Assembly: GCA_944380515.1 (NCBI GenBank)
Contig: CALWHT010000013.1
Coordinates: forward strand, 1 to 57,560
Reading direction: 5' to 3'
Length of the DNA: 57,560 nucleotides
Source of the DNA: an uncultured Roseburia sp.
GTDB lineage: Bacteria; Bacillota; Clostridia; Lachnospirales; Lachnospiraceae
The notes under the pieces are model-generated. The model made no database searches and had not been told where the DNA came from. It was given only the letters and a program-made list of their open reading frames with translations. Position 1 is the stretch's first letter; each line of letters begins with the position of its first letter. This document shows positions 24,627 through 32,759 of this stretch, in pieces. Made by a program: the position numbers and the translations under genes.

Positions 24627-24825
24627 CAAACATTTCTCCTAACCGCTCTGTTTGCCGAAACATTTCCAGTATCGGCAGCTCCTCCCTTTTTTGTATCTCT
24701 GCCGCCAATGCTTCTGTTTCCGTAAAAAGCTCGATTCCGATATGCATGGCGGCAGCAAGCAGGATTAATACCATCGGCATAATCACAGCCGCCTCCACCG
24801 TCAGCACCGCATTCCACCGTCTCAT
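24613..24825 (-). CDS. Short TadE-like pseudopilin
   Basis: This 70-aa protein has a TadE-type N terminus: MRRWNAVLTVEAAVIMPM followed by a hydrophobic segment and a short charged tail. The E in TVEAA is the conserved prepilin-like glutamate after the cleavage region. The ATG at 24825 overlaps the prepilin peptidase stop as ATGA, so translation is coupled. A longer frame to 24936 would overlap that gene by 115 bp and is less likely. Confidence 0.75.
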   Translation of the reverse strand: MRRWNAVLTVEAAVIMPMVLILLAAAMHIGIELFTETEALAAEIQKREELPILEMFRQTERLGEMFDEGN

Positions 24826-25241
24826 CCACCCAACAGAACGAACAGATAGCCCGCCAGCAAATACGGGGCAAACGGAATTCTGTACGTCCTCTCCTTTCTT
24901 TTCATTACTATCAAAAACAATGCCGCCATACCGCATAATAAAAGTGCGGCAAAAAACAGCTCAAGATTCTTTTCTGCTCCGAGGAAAACCCCGCTCACCA
25001 TAAGCATAAGACCGTCGCCTCTTCCGATACTCTCCCTGGTGATAAATGAAAGCAAAAGTACTATCCCGCCGATTCCGGCTCCAAGAAGCATATCCATTCC
25101 GTTCCCGGGGTCGCTGCATAACAGAAAAGTTCCGCCCAAAAGCCCTGACGCCGCCAGGAAAGGAAAGCAGACTGTCCTGCTTTTACAATCCTGATATGCT
25201 GATATGCCCAGAATACAGAGCAATACTGCTTGTCGTATCAT
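24822..25241 (-). CDS. Prepilin peptidase (A24 family), second copy in the Tad operon
   Basis: This 139-aa integral membrane aspartic protease has about four hydrophobic spans. The catalytic aspartates fit YQDCKSRTV near residue 17 and GRGDGLMLM near residue 76 (GxGD). It should cleave prepilin and TadE-type leader peptides. GGAGG precedes the ATG at 25241 by 9 bases; the longer frame would start at a GTG that overlaps that site. A second A24 protease opens the operon at 32640. Confidence 0.85.
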   Translation of the reverse strand: MIRQAVLLCILGISAYQDCKSRTVCFPFLAASGLLGGTFLLCSDPGNGMDMLLGAGIGGIVLLLSFITRESIGRGDGLMLMVSGVFLGAEKNLELFFAALLLCGMAALFLIVMKRKERTYRIPFAPYLLAGYLFVLLGG

Positions 25242-26134
25242 TTTCTTTCTCCTCCACACTTGCTGCAGGGCAGGCGGCCGCCCGCCTCGGAAAGCCGCAC
25301 CATCAAAACCGTGCGTTTAATCCCGCTGCAATCCAAACGGACATGGTAACGGTCTCCCTGGTTTGTGATGTAAACAATTTGATTTTTGTTTACTTTTTCC
25401 GCGCAAATTTCACATGCGTAGTATTTATTTCCATTTTCGCTGCGCAGCGTGCTTAGCGTCTCATAACCTGTCTGCCTGACTGCAAGCTTAATATGGCTGC
25501 ATTCCTTTGATGTATGATATACCGTACCCGTCTCCGTAATATATACCCACAAATTTTCTTCGTCTTCCGTTCCCGTGGACTGCCAGCCTGTCCATTTTCT
25601 GCACTGTACACACTGGTTCATCCGAATTTGCTGTTTTCCGAGCAGCCCTACCGGGAGACGTATCGTATAATCAGCCTTCAGTTTTATGAAGTCTCCCTCA
25701 AAGTCCGAATTTGAAATGCTGATTCCTGCCGCTTTATTCTTTATAAAGCGGCATATATTTTCGCTGTCACTCAATTCCTTCATGAATAAAACCTTAGCAG
25801 ACGCTATGTTTATCTCCACACTATCCGCGGCAGCATATGCGGCAAGCGTTCTCCCCGTGTCGCCCAATGCCCGCTGTACCTCCAGTTCTATCTGCAGTAC
25901 GCGGAAAAAGAACAGAATACTGACAAAAAAGCATGCAAGCAGCGGAAGGATAATTGCAGCCTCCAATGTAAAAAACGCCGTAAGGCAAGTGCATCGCGGT
26001 GCCTCCCCGGTTTGGAATGGCACGGGAAAATACCTTCGGACGCAGCCGTCCCGGGGGAGAGATTTTTTTATTTTATTTTGTTTTATTATTCGGCCTTCCA
26101 AGCCAAGAGACACCGCGATGCACCTGCCTTTCAC
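25238..26134 (-). CDS. TadE-like surface protein with duplicated cysteine/histidine repeats
   Basis: The open frame is 298 aa. After an odd, poorly conserved N-terminal 50 residues comes a TadE-like anchor FFTLEAAIILPLLACFF with a membrane span. The C-terminal half holds two copies of a Y-H-x4-C motif (VYHTSKECSHIKLAV and RYHVRLDCSGIKRTV), each followed by a CxxC (CEIC and CSKC), with an extra CVQC before them. This suggests two small zinc- or disulfide-stabilised modules outside the cell. The GTG at 26134 overlaps the DUF5702 stop. A GTG at about 26113 is an alternative. The 5' end lies within a 149-bp segment bounded by inverted repeats. Confidence 0.75.
   Translation of the reverse strand: MKGRCIAVSLGLEGRIIKQNKIKKSLPRDGCVRRYFPVPFQTGEAPRCTCLTAFFTLEAAIILPLLACFFVSILFFFRVLQIELEVQRALGDTGRTLAAYAAADSVEINIASAKVLFMKELSDSENICRFIKNKAAGISISNSDFEGDFIKLKADYTIRLPVGLLGKQQIRMNQCVQCRKWTGWQSTGTEDEENLWVYITETGTVYHTSKECSHIKLAVRQTGYETLSTLRSENGNKYYACEICAEKVNKNQIVYITNQGDRYHVRLDCSGIKRTVLMVRLSEAGGRLPCSKCGGERK
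25982..26130. repeat. 149-bp segment bounded by 20-bp inverted repeats inside a coding region
   Basis: The arms 25982-26001 and 26111-26130 are reverse complements except at one position. Between them are further complementary patches, such as GGACG/CGTCC near 26037-26051 and CTCCCCGG/CCGGGGGAG. The segment covers almost the whole non-conserved N terminus of the TadE-like protein. It could be a miniature inserted element or an mRNA structure. No target duplication is evident. Confidence 0.6.
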
Positions 26135-27651
26135 TCCATATAACTGAATTGTTTTTCTGTTTCAAACACATACCCTGCAGGTTTTCCGCTGTCGATGGAT
26201 GCCAACCCGGAAAACAGCGGCCTTGTTTCATAGCTGTAAGCGTAACTGAGACTGCCTATCATAAAATCCATGCGGAAATTCGCATATTCCGGCACCTTTC
26301 TGATTGCCCATTCCATAACATCCATCATCCGGTATGCCAGCTTTCCCGTCTTCATTCCAAACAAAAACAGCTTTAAATAGGTTTGATACGAGAAGCCGTT
26401 GTCACACTCCTTTGCCCTTGCATGATTTTGCAGCGCACCTGCAAGATTTCCGGTATCCGCCGTCCACTGCTGCCCGTTTTTGAGCAGGGCTATTTTCCCT
26501 CCTGCCAGCAGTGTCCTTACATCCAGTATACTTTCCACATATGCCCATGCCGCAACAATTCCAATCTGCACGATTTTAATTACCGCCGGATTCCCGCTAA
26601 ACCCCGCCAGCGCCGTTGCAATTGTTAATGCTTCATTTAATTTTTTACCATTACTCAAAATATGCGTGACATTTGCAACCTCCCGGAGAAATAAAAGACG
26701 ATTGACGGCCCCTTCCAGGTTTTCCCGGTCACCGTCTTTGCCGCAGAGCACATATTCCAGCTCGTACGACAGCTCCCCTTCCGCCTTCGGTTCAGTATAG
26801 TCGCAGAAGCATTCGTCCAGATATTCCAGTATGAGCACCCTGTCCTTCCAGTCCAAACGCACAGTCTCGCTTTCGCTACCCGTACCCTTTTGCCTCTGCC
26901 TTTTTGATACGGACTCCTTTAGACTGACCTGGTTGGAAGAGAGCTCGGAAATATCCTCCACAACCATTCCCAATATGGCGTTTTCCTTCAGCGCAAGTAC
27001 CAGTTCCAACGGATTCTCTACTTCTCCTTCTGTCTCCTGTGCGACGACGTCCTGTCCGCCGCCGCTTTCCTCCACGGGCACCTCATCCGGCAGAGCTTCC
27101 TGCTCCGTACTCTGTTCTGCCTCCTTTGCCTCCCGCAGTGCCCGGTCCGCGTCCTCCACGCTGTACTCCGCGCCCTCGCTTTCCTCCACCTGCCTGCCCT
27201 CCTGATAGTTATCGTAGAGTTCCTTCATGACTCTTTCCGGCAAGCTTTTCTTCATATAAAGCGCCGCCTGCTTTAAAAATGCCGCTCCGTCACCGTCTGC
27301 TGCCAGCGTATATTCCTGAGGCTGTGCCTGCACAAATTGCAGCTGTAAAAGATTGCTTCCGTTATCCGGTTTTGCAAGATTTTCCGTAACCCTCTGTTCC
27401 ATCCGCTCCGTAACATTTCCCATGGAAAAATGCTCTGTCCCGTACGCCCCGTCAAGATACAGCAGGTGGTATTGTTCCCACAAGCCCGGCTGGTACTCTG
27501 CACAGACCGACTCCATCCCGATGCGTGACACCAGCGCGGCACAGGTCTCCAGTCCCCGGACCCGCGCCGCCTCAAGCAGCGCAAACAGAAACGATGCCGT
27601 CAGCATCAGGCTTAACGCCGCAAAAACCGTTATATTTGCACGTATTTTCAT
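26131..27651 (-). CDS. DUF5702 Tad-locus protein (TadG-like)
   Basis: This 506-aa protein has an N-terminal hydrophobic anchor preceded by a basic start (KIRANITVFAALSLMLTASF). A long extracytoplasmic region includes an acidic low-complexity stretch (about 155-215) and a hydrophobic patch near residues 350-385. The pattern ITVFAALSLML with a following AARVRG matches proteins annotated DUF5702 in clostridial Tad loci. It begins within the stop codon of the Flp pilin gene. A structural role in the pilus or its membrane base is inferred. Confidence 0.75.
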   Translation of the reverse strand: MKIRANITVFAALSLMLTASFLFALLEAARVRGLETCAALVSRIGMESVCAEYQPGLWEQYHLLYLDGAYGTEHFSMGNVTERMEQRVTENLAKPDNGSNLLQLQFVQAQPQEYTLAADGDGAAFLKQAALYMKKSLPERVMKELYDNYQEGRQVEESEGAEYSVEDADRALREAKEAEQSTEQEALPDEVPVEESGGGQDVVAQETEGEVENPLELVLALKENAILGMVVEDISELSSNQVSLKESVSKRQRQKGTGSESETVRLDWKDRVLILEYLDECFCDYTEPKAEGELSYELEYVLCGKDGDRENLEGAVNRLLFLREVANVTHILSNGKKLNEALTIATALAGFSGNPAVIKIVQIGIVAAWAYVESILDVRTLLAGGKIALLKNGQQWTADTGNLAGALQNHARAKECDNGFSYQTYLKLFLFGMKTGKLAYRMMDVMEWAIRKVPEYANFRMDFMIGSLSYAYSYETRPLFSGLASIDSGKPAGYVFETEKQFSYME

Positions 27652-27821
27652 TTTATAATTTTTCCTGCATCCGTATTGATTTTCTTAAAAATATCTGTAG
27701 TCAATGTGGTCAGCTTGCTCTTAAATATAATGACAAGCCCAATCACAATTACCAAAATCAAGATGATTTCAACCACCGCAATTCCATCTTCTTCATAAAT
27801 AAACTCGCGAATTCCTCTCAT
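27648..27821 (-). CDS. flp: Flp-type major pilin (57 aa)
   Basis: This 57-aa product from the ATG at 27821 has a short acidic leader (REFIYEEDG) followed by GIAVVEIILILVIVIGLVI. That is the Flp pilin arrangement of a G/E prepilin-like site before a hydrophobic helix. A polar tail follows. It is preceded by a GAGG ribosome binding site and overlaps the next start as AAATGA. It lies between tadC and DUF5702, as expected for a Tad locus. Cleavage and assembly would be done by the A24 peptidases and TadA-C. A strong double hairpin lies just upstream. Confidence 0.85.
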   Translation of the reverse strand: MRGIREFIYEEDGIAVVEIILILVIVIGLVIIFKSKLTTLTTDIFKKINTDAGKIIK

Positions 27822-27837
27822 ATTTTACCTCATTTCT

Positions 27838-27891
27838 GCGCTGCTTTTCACAAAGCCATAGATGGCTTACAAGTTTGCCCTCAAGCAGCGC
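27838..27891 (-). promoter_or_regulatory. Double hairpin between tadC and flp
   Basis: Outer arms GCGCTGCTT/AAGCAGCGC (27838-27846/27883-27891) enclose a perfect AAGCCAT/ATGGCTT hairpin (27853-27859/27862-27868). No T-run follows, so it is not a classical terminator. It may stabilise or demarcate a processed flp mRNA. Confidence 0.5.
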
Positions 27892-27928
27892 GCATACACA
27901 AATCTGTAAGTGAAAAATCGATTTTCTG

Positions 27929-29209
27929 TTAAATCTGAAATGAACTGATTGCCGGCACCAGCAGGATTACCATAATTACGCCCAGCATCACGAGCATTGG
28001 GAACATCAGCTTAGCTCCCGCCTCCTCACCGTATTTTCTCGCCATGCTTTTGCGTTCCTCAAAGGCATCCTCAGCCTCCTTTTCCAGCAGTCCCACCAAT
28101 CCGTTTGTTCCCTTTCTCAAATTTTGGGCAAGCATATTTCCGAGCTTTCGGTATCTGATGCCGCCGCACCGCTCACCGAACCGCTCATACGCCCGTTCCT
28201 CTCCGACCCCTCCCTGAACCTCATAACAGGTTTTCAGTACCTCCTCATACACGATTTGCGGTCTGATTGTATTCTTTTTCCGCTCTTTACTGTAATTTGC
28301 TGCAATTTTATTCCATGCTGCCCACAGTGTCATTCCTGCACCCATCAGCAGCACCAGCTTGCCAAGCAGCTCAGGATATTCCCTCGCCAGCTCTCGGTCA
28401 CGCTTTTTCTTTGCTTCCTTTTGTCTTGAATTTTCCAACAGAGGAAGAAGCACTGTTACACAGGTTCCGAGAAGTAAAATTTTTTCCGGCAGATATTCCG
28501 GCTTCTCACTCCATGCAAGCGCCTGTTCTCCCACGTACTCGGGCAGCTTAAGCCTACGGCTTCCCTCCTCTGTCTCCTGTTCCTGTAAATAATCTTCCAC
28601 CTCCTTTAGCAGGAGCTCACTCTGACCAAGCTGCTTTGGCAGAACGCGAAAGGAGAATTCATACCGGCATGCCGAGGTCCCGCAGCTTAAATTCACCGAG
28701 GCCGTAACCACGGTTCCCTTCTCCGGCAGTTCCACGTCCATTACATTTCCCTGTAAATCCATTACCTCATAATTATCAAATTCCCATTCCGTCGCCACCT
28801 TTCCGTCCTGATAGGAATCACGGATAAGAACCGCCTCCCGTATATTTTCGCTGTCCTTATTATCTCCCGGAAATTCTGCGTCAATCTCCCGCTTTGCCGC
28901 CTCAAGAAGCTGCTTTTCCTCCTCCTTTGTAAGCTGCGTCTCGGGAACCGTTACCGTAAGACTGTAATCCTCAAGAAGCTCCCCGGCATTGACCTGCAGC
29001 TTTGCTTCATAGCTTCCGGCTCCGTTTTCATTCCGCTCAAGATACCTTCCGTCCAGGAGCGTCTCCTCCTGCGATGCCCCCGCGGCAAGACCGAGTCCTG
29101 CCATCACCGTCATTGTAAGCAGCATCCTCCGTCCCGTAAGTGTCAGCCGTTTTCGCGCAGCCAGCCATATGACAAAACCCGCCGCCAGCACAACCGTACA
29201 TAAAACCAT
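27929..29209 (-). CDS. tadC: TadC-like inner-membrane platform protein with a large insertion
   Basis: This 426-aa protein has two N-terminal membrane segments (about 1-45) and then some 190 residues of predicted extracytoplasmic beta-rich domain, unusual for TadC. The C-terminal half resembles the type II secretion F domain (ELLGKLVLLMGAGMTLWAAW, LGNMLAQNLRKGTNGLVGLL, ending with a hydrophobic span). With TadB it should form the platform that couples the TadA ATPase to pilin assembly. It follows tadB by 11 bp. Confidence 0.82.
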   Translation of the reverse strand: MVLCTVVLAAGFVIWLAARKRLTLTGRRMLLTMTVMAGLGLAAGASQEETLLDGRYLERNENGAGSYEAKLQVNAGELLEDYSLTVTVPETQLTKEEEKQLLEAAKREIDAEFPGDNKDSENIREAVLIRDSYQDGKVATEWEFDNYEVMDLQGNVMDVELPEKGTVVTASVNLSCGTSACRYEFSFRVLPKQLGQSELLLKEVEDYLQEQETEEGSRRLKLPEYVGEQALAWSEKPEYLPEKILLLGTCVTVLLPLLENSRQKEAKKKRDRELAREYPELLGKLVLLMGAGMTLWAAWNKIAANYSKERKKNTIRPQIVYEEVLKTCYEVQGGVGEERAYERFGERCGGIRYRKLGNMLAQNLRKGTNGLVGLLEKEAEDAFEERKSMARKYGEEAGAKLMFPMLVMLGVIMVILLVPAISSFQI

Positions 29210-29220
29210 GTATGCCCCTC

Positions 29221-30051
29221 CTACACCCTGATATCCGTAATGCGCTCGGAGATTACCACAGATACTGCAAACGTCAGGAGCGCCCCGCTCATTACCAAAA
29301 TGCCGGTCAGATTGCCATACAAAGCGTCAATAAACTCTCCGGAGGCAAGATTTAAGTATGCCAAAATAACAAACGGCATGATATTCATGATTCTTCCCTC
29401 GAGCTTTTTTCCCGCCACTACCGTCGCAATCTCCCGTTCCACCTCGATTTTTCCGGAAATCCTCCCGATTGTGGCACGGATAATCTTCACAAAATCTCCC
29501 CCGCTTCTTTTGGCAAACGAAAATATTCCGGCAAAATTTTCTATATCCTCACAGCCGCTGCGCCCGGCGAACTCCAGCAAAAGCTCCTCCACCGGTCTGT
29601 TCATGCCGATTTCTGTATTCATTCTTCGAAATTCCATTGTCATCATCGCCTCCCTGCCATGCAGCGCCGCAAGCTCCCGCTCCGCCGCGCGCCACGCGTT
29701 TTCCACCGAACTTCCCGCCAGAAGCGATGCCGAAACCGCCTGCATACCATCCGCAAACTCTCCCAGAAGCTTTTCCTGCCTTTTTTTGCCCTGTTCCTTT
29801 TGATACCACCTCCCATATAAGGCGCAGATAGGAAGCGCAAGCACCATACCATACCGGGAACGGTAGAACAGCCAGGAAACCGCCGCTGCCGTCAGCATGC
29901 TCACTCCGAGGCACCACAGCCATTCCACGGGGCCGCAGCGGTATTTCCTATAATCTGTCCCCTGCGCCGAAGCCCTGTACGCCTGCCCGGATGCATTTTT
30001 CCCGGCAGATAAGCCTCCCGACCCGGCAAAGTTCTCCACAAACTTCTTCAC
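29221..30051 (-). CDS. tadB: TadB-like inner-membrane platform protein
   Basis: This 276-aa type II secretion F-domain protein has membrane spans near residues 50-85 and two at the C terminus. The cytoplasmic part carries GEFADGMQAVSASLLAGSS and FAKRSGGDFVKII. The GTG at 30051 is chosen because AGGAGG lies 6 bases before it. The gene therefore starts inside the last 104 bp of tadA, and the longer frame from 30087 overlaps further. TadB and TadC form the platform of the pilus machine. Confidence 0.85.
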   Translation of the reverse strand: MKKFVENFAGSGGLSAGKNASGQAYRASAQGTDYRKYRCGPVEWLWCLGVSMLTAAAVSWLFYRSRYGMVLALPICALYGRWYQKEQGKKRQEKLLGEFADGMQAVSASLLAGSSVENAWRAAERELAALHGREAMMTMEFRRMNTEIGMNRPVEELLLEFAGRSGCEDIENFAGIFSFAKRSGGDFVKIIRATIGRISGKIEVEREIATVVAGKKLEGRIMNIMPFVILAYLNLASGEFIDALYGNLTGILVMSGALLTFAVSVVISERITDIRV

Positions 30052-31198
30052 TTCCGCCCTCCTTTTCCACAAAACGAAACAATTCATTTAACAATATCTC
30101 GCCGTCCTTCATCCCCGTAACCTCCGTGATACTGAGTACCCTTCGGCTTTTGTCCCGCAGCCTGCCCAAATGCACAAGAATATCCAGCCCCGAAGCAATC
30201 TGGCTGCGGATTGCCGAAAGCGGAAGCTCCATCCCCATCAGCACCATCGTCTCCAGCCGGTTTAACATATCCCGGCAGGAATTGGCATGGCCGGTAGACA
30301 GGCTTCCTTCATGCCCCGTGTTCATCGCCTGCAGCATATCCAGCGCTTCGGCTCCGCGGCATTCCCCGACGATAATACGCTCCGGCCGCATACGCAGCGC
30401 CGTCTTTATCAAATCCCGTATAGTAATCGGCAGAACCCCTTCCATTACAGCGTTCCTGGTCTCCAGCCGCACCAGATTGGGCTTGTCCACAAGCTGCAGC
30501 TCGGCGGAATCCTCAATCGTAATGATACGCTCCTCCCCTGGAATATACTGTGAGAGCGCGTTTAGAAACGTAGTCTTTCCTGATCCTGTTCCGCCGGACA
30601 CAAAGATGTTATACCCTGCCCTTACCAGCATCTCTAAAAACTCCGCCCCCTCAGATGAAATCGAGCCCATGCGGATCAAATCCTGCATAAGAATGGGATG
30701 CGCCGGAAACTTTCGGATAGATACGGCGGCTCCATCGATGGAAATCGGCTCCAGTACAATATTGACACGCGAACCGTCCGGCAGCCTCGTATCCACGATT
30801 GGCGAAGCCTCGTTTACCATGCGGTTGCCGCCGCCCACAATCTGCTGGATAATATCGTTTAGCTTTTCCACGGATGAAAACTTTGCCTGTGAGCGGTAAA
30901 GCCTTCCCCCTTTTTCGTAAAATATGGTATCGGCTCCGTTGACCATGATTTCAGTAATCTCCGTATCCTCCAACAGCTCCTGCAGCACATCGAACTTTCG
31001 AAGTGAATTAAACAGCGTCTGCTCTAAAACGCTCCGTTCCTCCATCGAAAGAAGGCTTTCCCTGGCATAAGCCGCGACGCTTTCTTCCACAAAATGCCGC
31101 ACCTCCTCATCCGACGGTTCTTTTGTAAAATCCAGCTCTTTGAGCACCTGCTCCCTCAGTCGGGCGAGCGTTTCGTTATCCCATCTGTCCGCCGCCAT
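29948..31198 (-). CDS. tadA: TadA/CpaF secretion ATPase
   Basis: This 416-aa hexameric ATPase drives Flp pilus assembly. Features are an N-terminal domain (about 1-100), the Walker A motif FVSGGTGSGKTTFLNAL, the Asp box IITIEDSAELQL, the His box TGHEGSLSTGHANS and the arginine-rich RPERIIVGECRG. All catalytic motifs look intact. The start overlaps the tadZ end by 23 bp and GGAGG lies 9 bases upstream. The 3' end overlaps tadB by 104 bp. Confidence 0.96.
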   Translation of the reverse strand: MAADRWDNETLARLREQVLKELDFTKEPSDEEVRHFVEESVAAYARESLLSMEERSVLEQTLFNSLRKFDVLQELLEDTEITEIMVNGADTIFYEKGGRLYRSQAKFSSVEKLNDIIQQIVGGGNRMVNEASPIVDTRLPDGSRVNIVLEPISIDGAAVSIRKFPAHPILMQDLIRMGSISSEGAEFLEMLVRAGYNIFVSGGTGSGKTTFLNALSQYIPGEERIITIEDSAELQLVDKPNLVRLETRNAVMEGVLPITIRDLIKTALRMRPERIIVGECRGAEALDMLQAMNTGHEGSLSTGHANSCRDMLNRLETMVLMGMELPLSAIRSQIASGLDILVHLGRLRDKSRRVLSITEVTGMKDGEILLNELFRFVEKEGGSEEVCGELCRVGRLICREKCIRAGVQGFGAGDRL

Positions 31199-32216
31199 AC
31201 CGAGCTCCCTCCAGATACGTCCTCACATAGTCTCCAAATTCACTCCATGCGAGCTGTTCCAGTACGTCACCGCCAAAGCGGATTCCCCTGGCCGAAAACG
31301 GCAAATCCAAAAACTGTACCGCGTTTCTTAGCTCCTCCGCCCCTGCCTTTGTCAGGTAGGAGAGAAAGCTTTCCTTTTGACACTCATAAAAATACCCCTC
31401 CTTTACCGGTGCATACACTGTGCTGCACATACCGAGCATTTCGGACAGGGGATGCACCCCGTCCCCAAAATCTGCAACGACTGCCTCAAAATTGGACTGT
31501 CCCCCGGCAAATGACAAAAGCTCCCGCAAATCACCGGGCGTAAGCTCGCCAAGCTGCTCCGGATTAAAAAACGGCGGAATATAACCGATGCCGCTGTTCT
31601 CATAAACACTTTTTTGAAAAGCCTCTTTGATCCTTCCCTTTCGGAGTGCAAACAAAAGATCTCCTATGTCATTCTCCCCCGAAAGATGAAACGCTTCCGG
31701 AAAACCGGACTGTTCCGTAAGATTCAGATAAAGAACCCGGCTTCTCTTTGCCAGTACAGACGCAAGCATGAGAGAAAACGGCACCTGCATTTCATGCCTG
31801 ATGGGCGAATACACCCCTATCACTTCCAACCCCGGCTCGTACACGGCTCCTGTCCCCGCCGCTCCGGATACGCTCTCTGTAAGCGCCTGCATCTCATGTA
31901 AAATGACGCTCATCGGCTGGTATTTCCAAACAAATACAGCACTTTGCCCCGCCGTTTCCCCTGCCGCCTGCGCCGGCGTTTCCTCTAACAGCCGAAGCGT
32001 CGGAAGCCGCTTTTGCAGCAGCACTTCCTCCACGGCGTCAAAACCGCCGCCAAGCACCACCGCGTCAAAAACCGTTTTTTCGGTCTCCCGCAAAAACACG
32101 TCCGGCTCCAAAAACGCATGCACTGACATTTCCTTTGCCTTATGCTCCATCAAATAAGTCACAAACCTGCTGCCATACAGCCTGTCCGTATCGCAGAACG
32201 CAATGACAAGCTTACG
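31176..32216 (-). CDS. tadZ: TadZ/CpaE-like protein with a degenerate P-loop domain
   Basis: This is a protein of about 346 aa: an N-terminal receiver-like domain (KLVIAFCDTDRLYGSRF, about 1-110) and a MinD/ParA-like C-terminal domain (about 130-345). The Walker A lysine signature is not evident (VYSPIRHEMQVPFSLMLASVL in its place), so nucleotide hydrolysis is doubtful. TadZ proteins position the pilus machine at the cell pole. The TTG at 32216 within the tadV stop region is preferred; a GTG at 32240 is possible. Confidence 0.78.
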   Translation of the reverse strand, partial: RKLVIAFCDTDRLYGSRFVTYLMEHKAKEMSVHAFLEPDVFLRETEKTVFDAVVLGGGFDAVEEVLLQKRLPTLRLLEETPAQAAGETAGQSAVFVWKYQPMSVILHEMQALTESVSGAAGTGAVYEPGLEVIGVYSPIRHEMQVPFSLMLASVLAKRSRVLYLNLTEQSGFPEAFHLSGENDIGDLLFALRKGRIKEAFQKSVYENSGIGYIPPFFNPEQLGELTPGDLRELLSFAGGQSNFEAVVADFGDGVHPLSEMLGMCSTVYAPVKEGYFYECQKESFLSYLTKAGAEELRNAVQFLDLPFSARGIRFGGDVLEQLAWSEFGDYVRTYLEGARYGGGQMG

Positions 32217-32640
32217 CAATGCCCCACCCCCAGACCACAATAAGATAACCGATGAAAATTGCCGTTGAAAAATGCATCAATGTCCTTGTTCCGTATGCAT
32301 ACCCCACAGTCAGAGCAATATAAACCAGCTTAACGCCCCCGATGACCGCCGCGGCCGCAAATGCCGTCGGTATCAGATAAAATAACTGTGTGGTTGTCAA
32401 AAAACCTCCTGCAACGGAAAATAACTTGATATCTCCTGCGCCGAGTACGCGCAATTGAAATAAAAGAAATAGTAAGATAACCGGAATAGATATGTTCACC
32501 AGAAAATGAACCGCTCCCGCACTCCCCTCTTCCATCAGACGGAATGCCAGTCCCCAGATAAGTCCGGAAATAATCAGCCGGTTACTGATTGTTCCGCTCT
32601 TTGTATCCATTACTACCGCCATTGAAAGAAACGACAGCAA
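32212..32640 (-). CDS. tadV: TadV-like prepilin peptidase (A24 family), first gene of the Tad operon
   Basis: This membrane aspartic protease of about 142 aa has catalytic aspartates in VVMDTKSGTISN and LGAGDIKLFSVAGG. The first span looks shortened if TTG at 32640 is the start; eight more coding-like codons precede it up to a stop, with no ATG, GTG or TTG among them. An AGAGGTGATGAG ribosome binding site lies before those codons, so the true start may be non-canonical. A promoter with a perfect -10 lies upstream. Confidence 0.82.
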   Translation of the reverse strand: MLSFLSMAVVMDTKSGTISNRLIISGLIWGLAFRLMEEGSAGAVHFLVNISIPVILLFLLFQLRVLGAGDIKLFSVAGGFLTTTQLFYLIPTAFAAAAVIGGVKLVYIALTVGYAYGTRTLMHFSTAIFIGYLIVVWGWGIA

Positions 32641-32694
32641 TGTAAGATTCGCAAGCTCCCCAACTCATCACCTCTTTCGTTTTTGGTAAATCGA

Positions 32695-32723
32695 ATTATA
32701 ACAGCGCTGTCTACATTTGTCTA
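32695..32723 (-). promoter_or_regulatory. Promoter of the Tad pilus operon
   Basis: TAGACA (32723-32718), a 17-bp spacer and TATAAT (32700-32695) on the minus strand lie about 55 bp before the first gene. No other strong promoter was seen ahead of the following pilus genes. Confidence 0.7.
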
Positions 32724-32759
32724 TACTTCCACATAAAACGGCATTTTTTTGGCAATTTC

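Noticed and set aside
24825-24936. N-terminal extension of the short TadE-like gene to 24936
   Set aside because: It would overlap the prepilin peptidase gene by 115 bp with no ribosome binding site; the ATG at 24825 forms a normal ATGA coupling and fits the TadE start.
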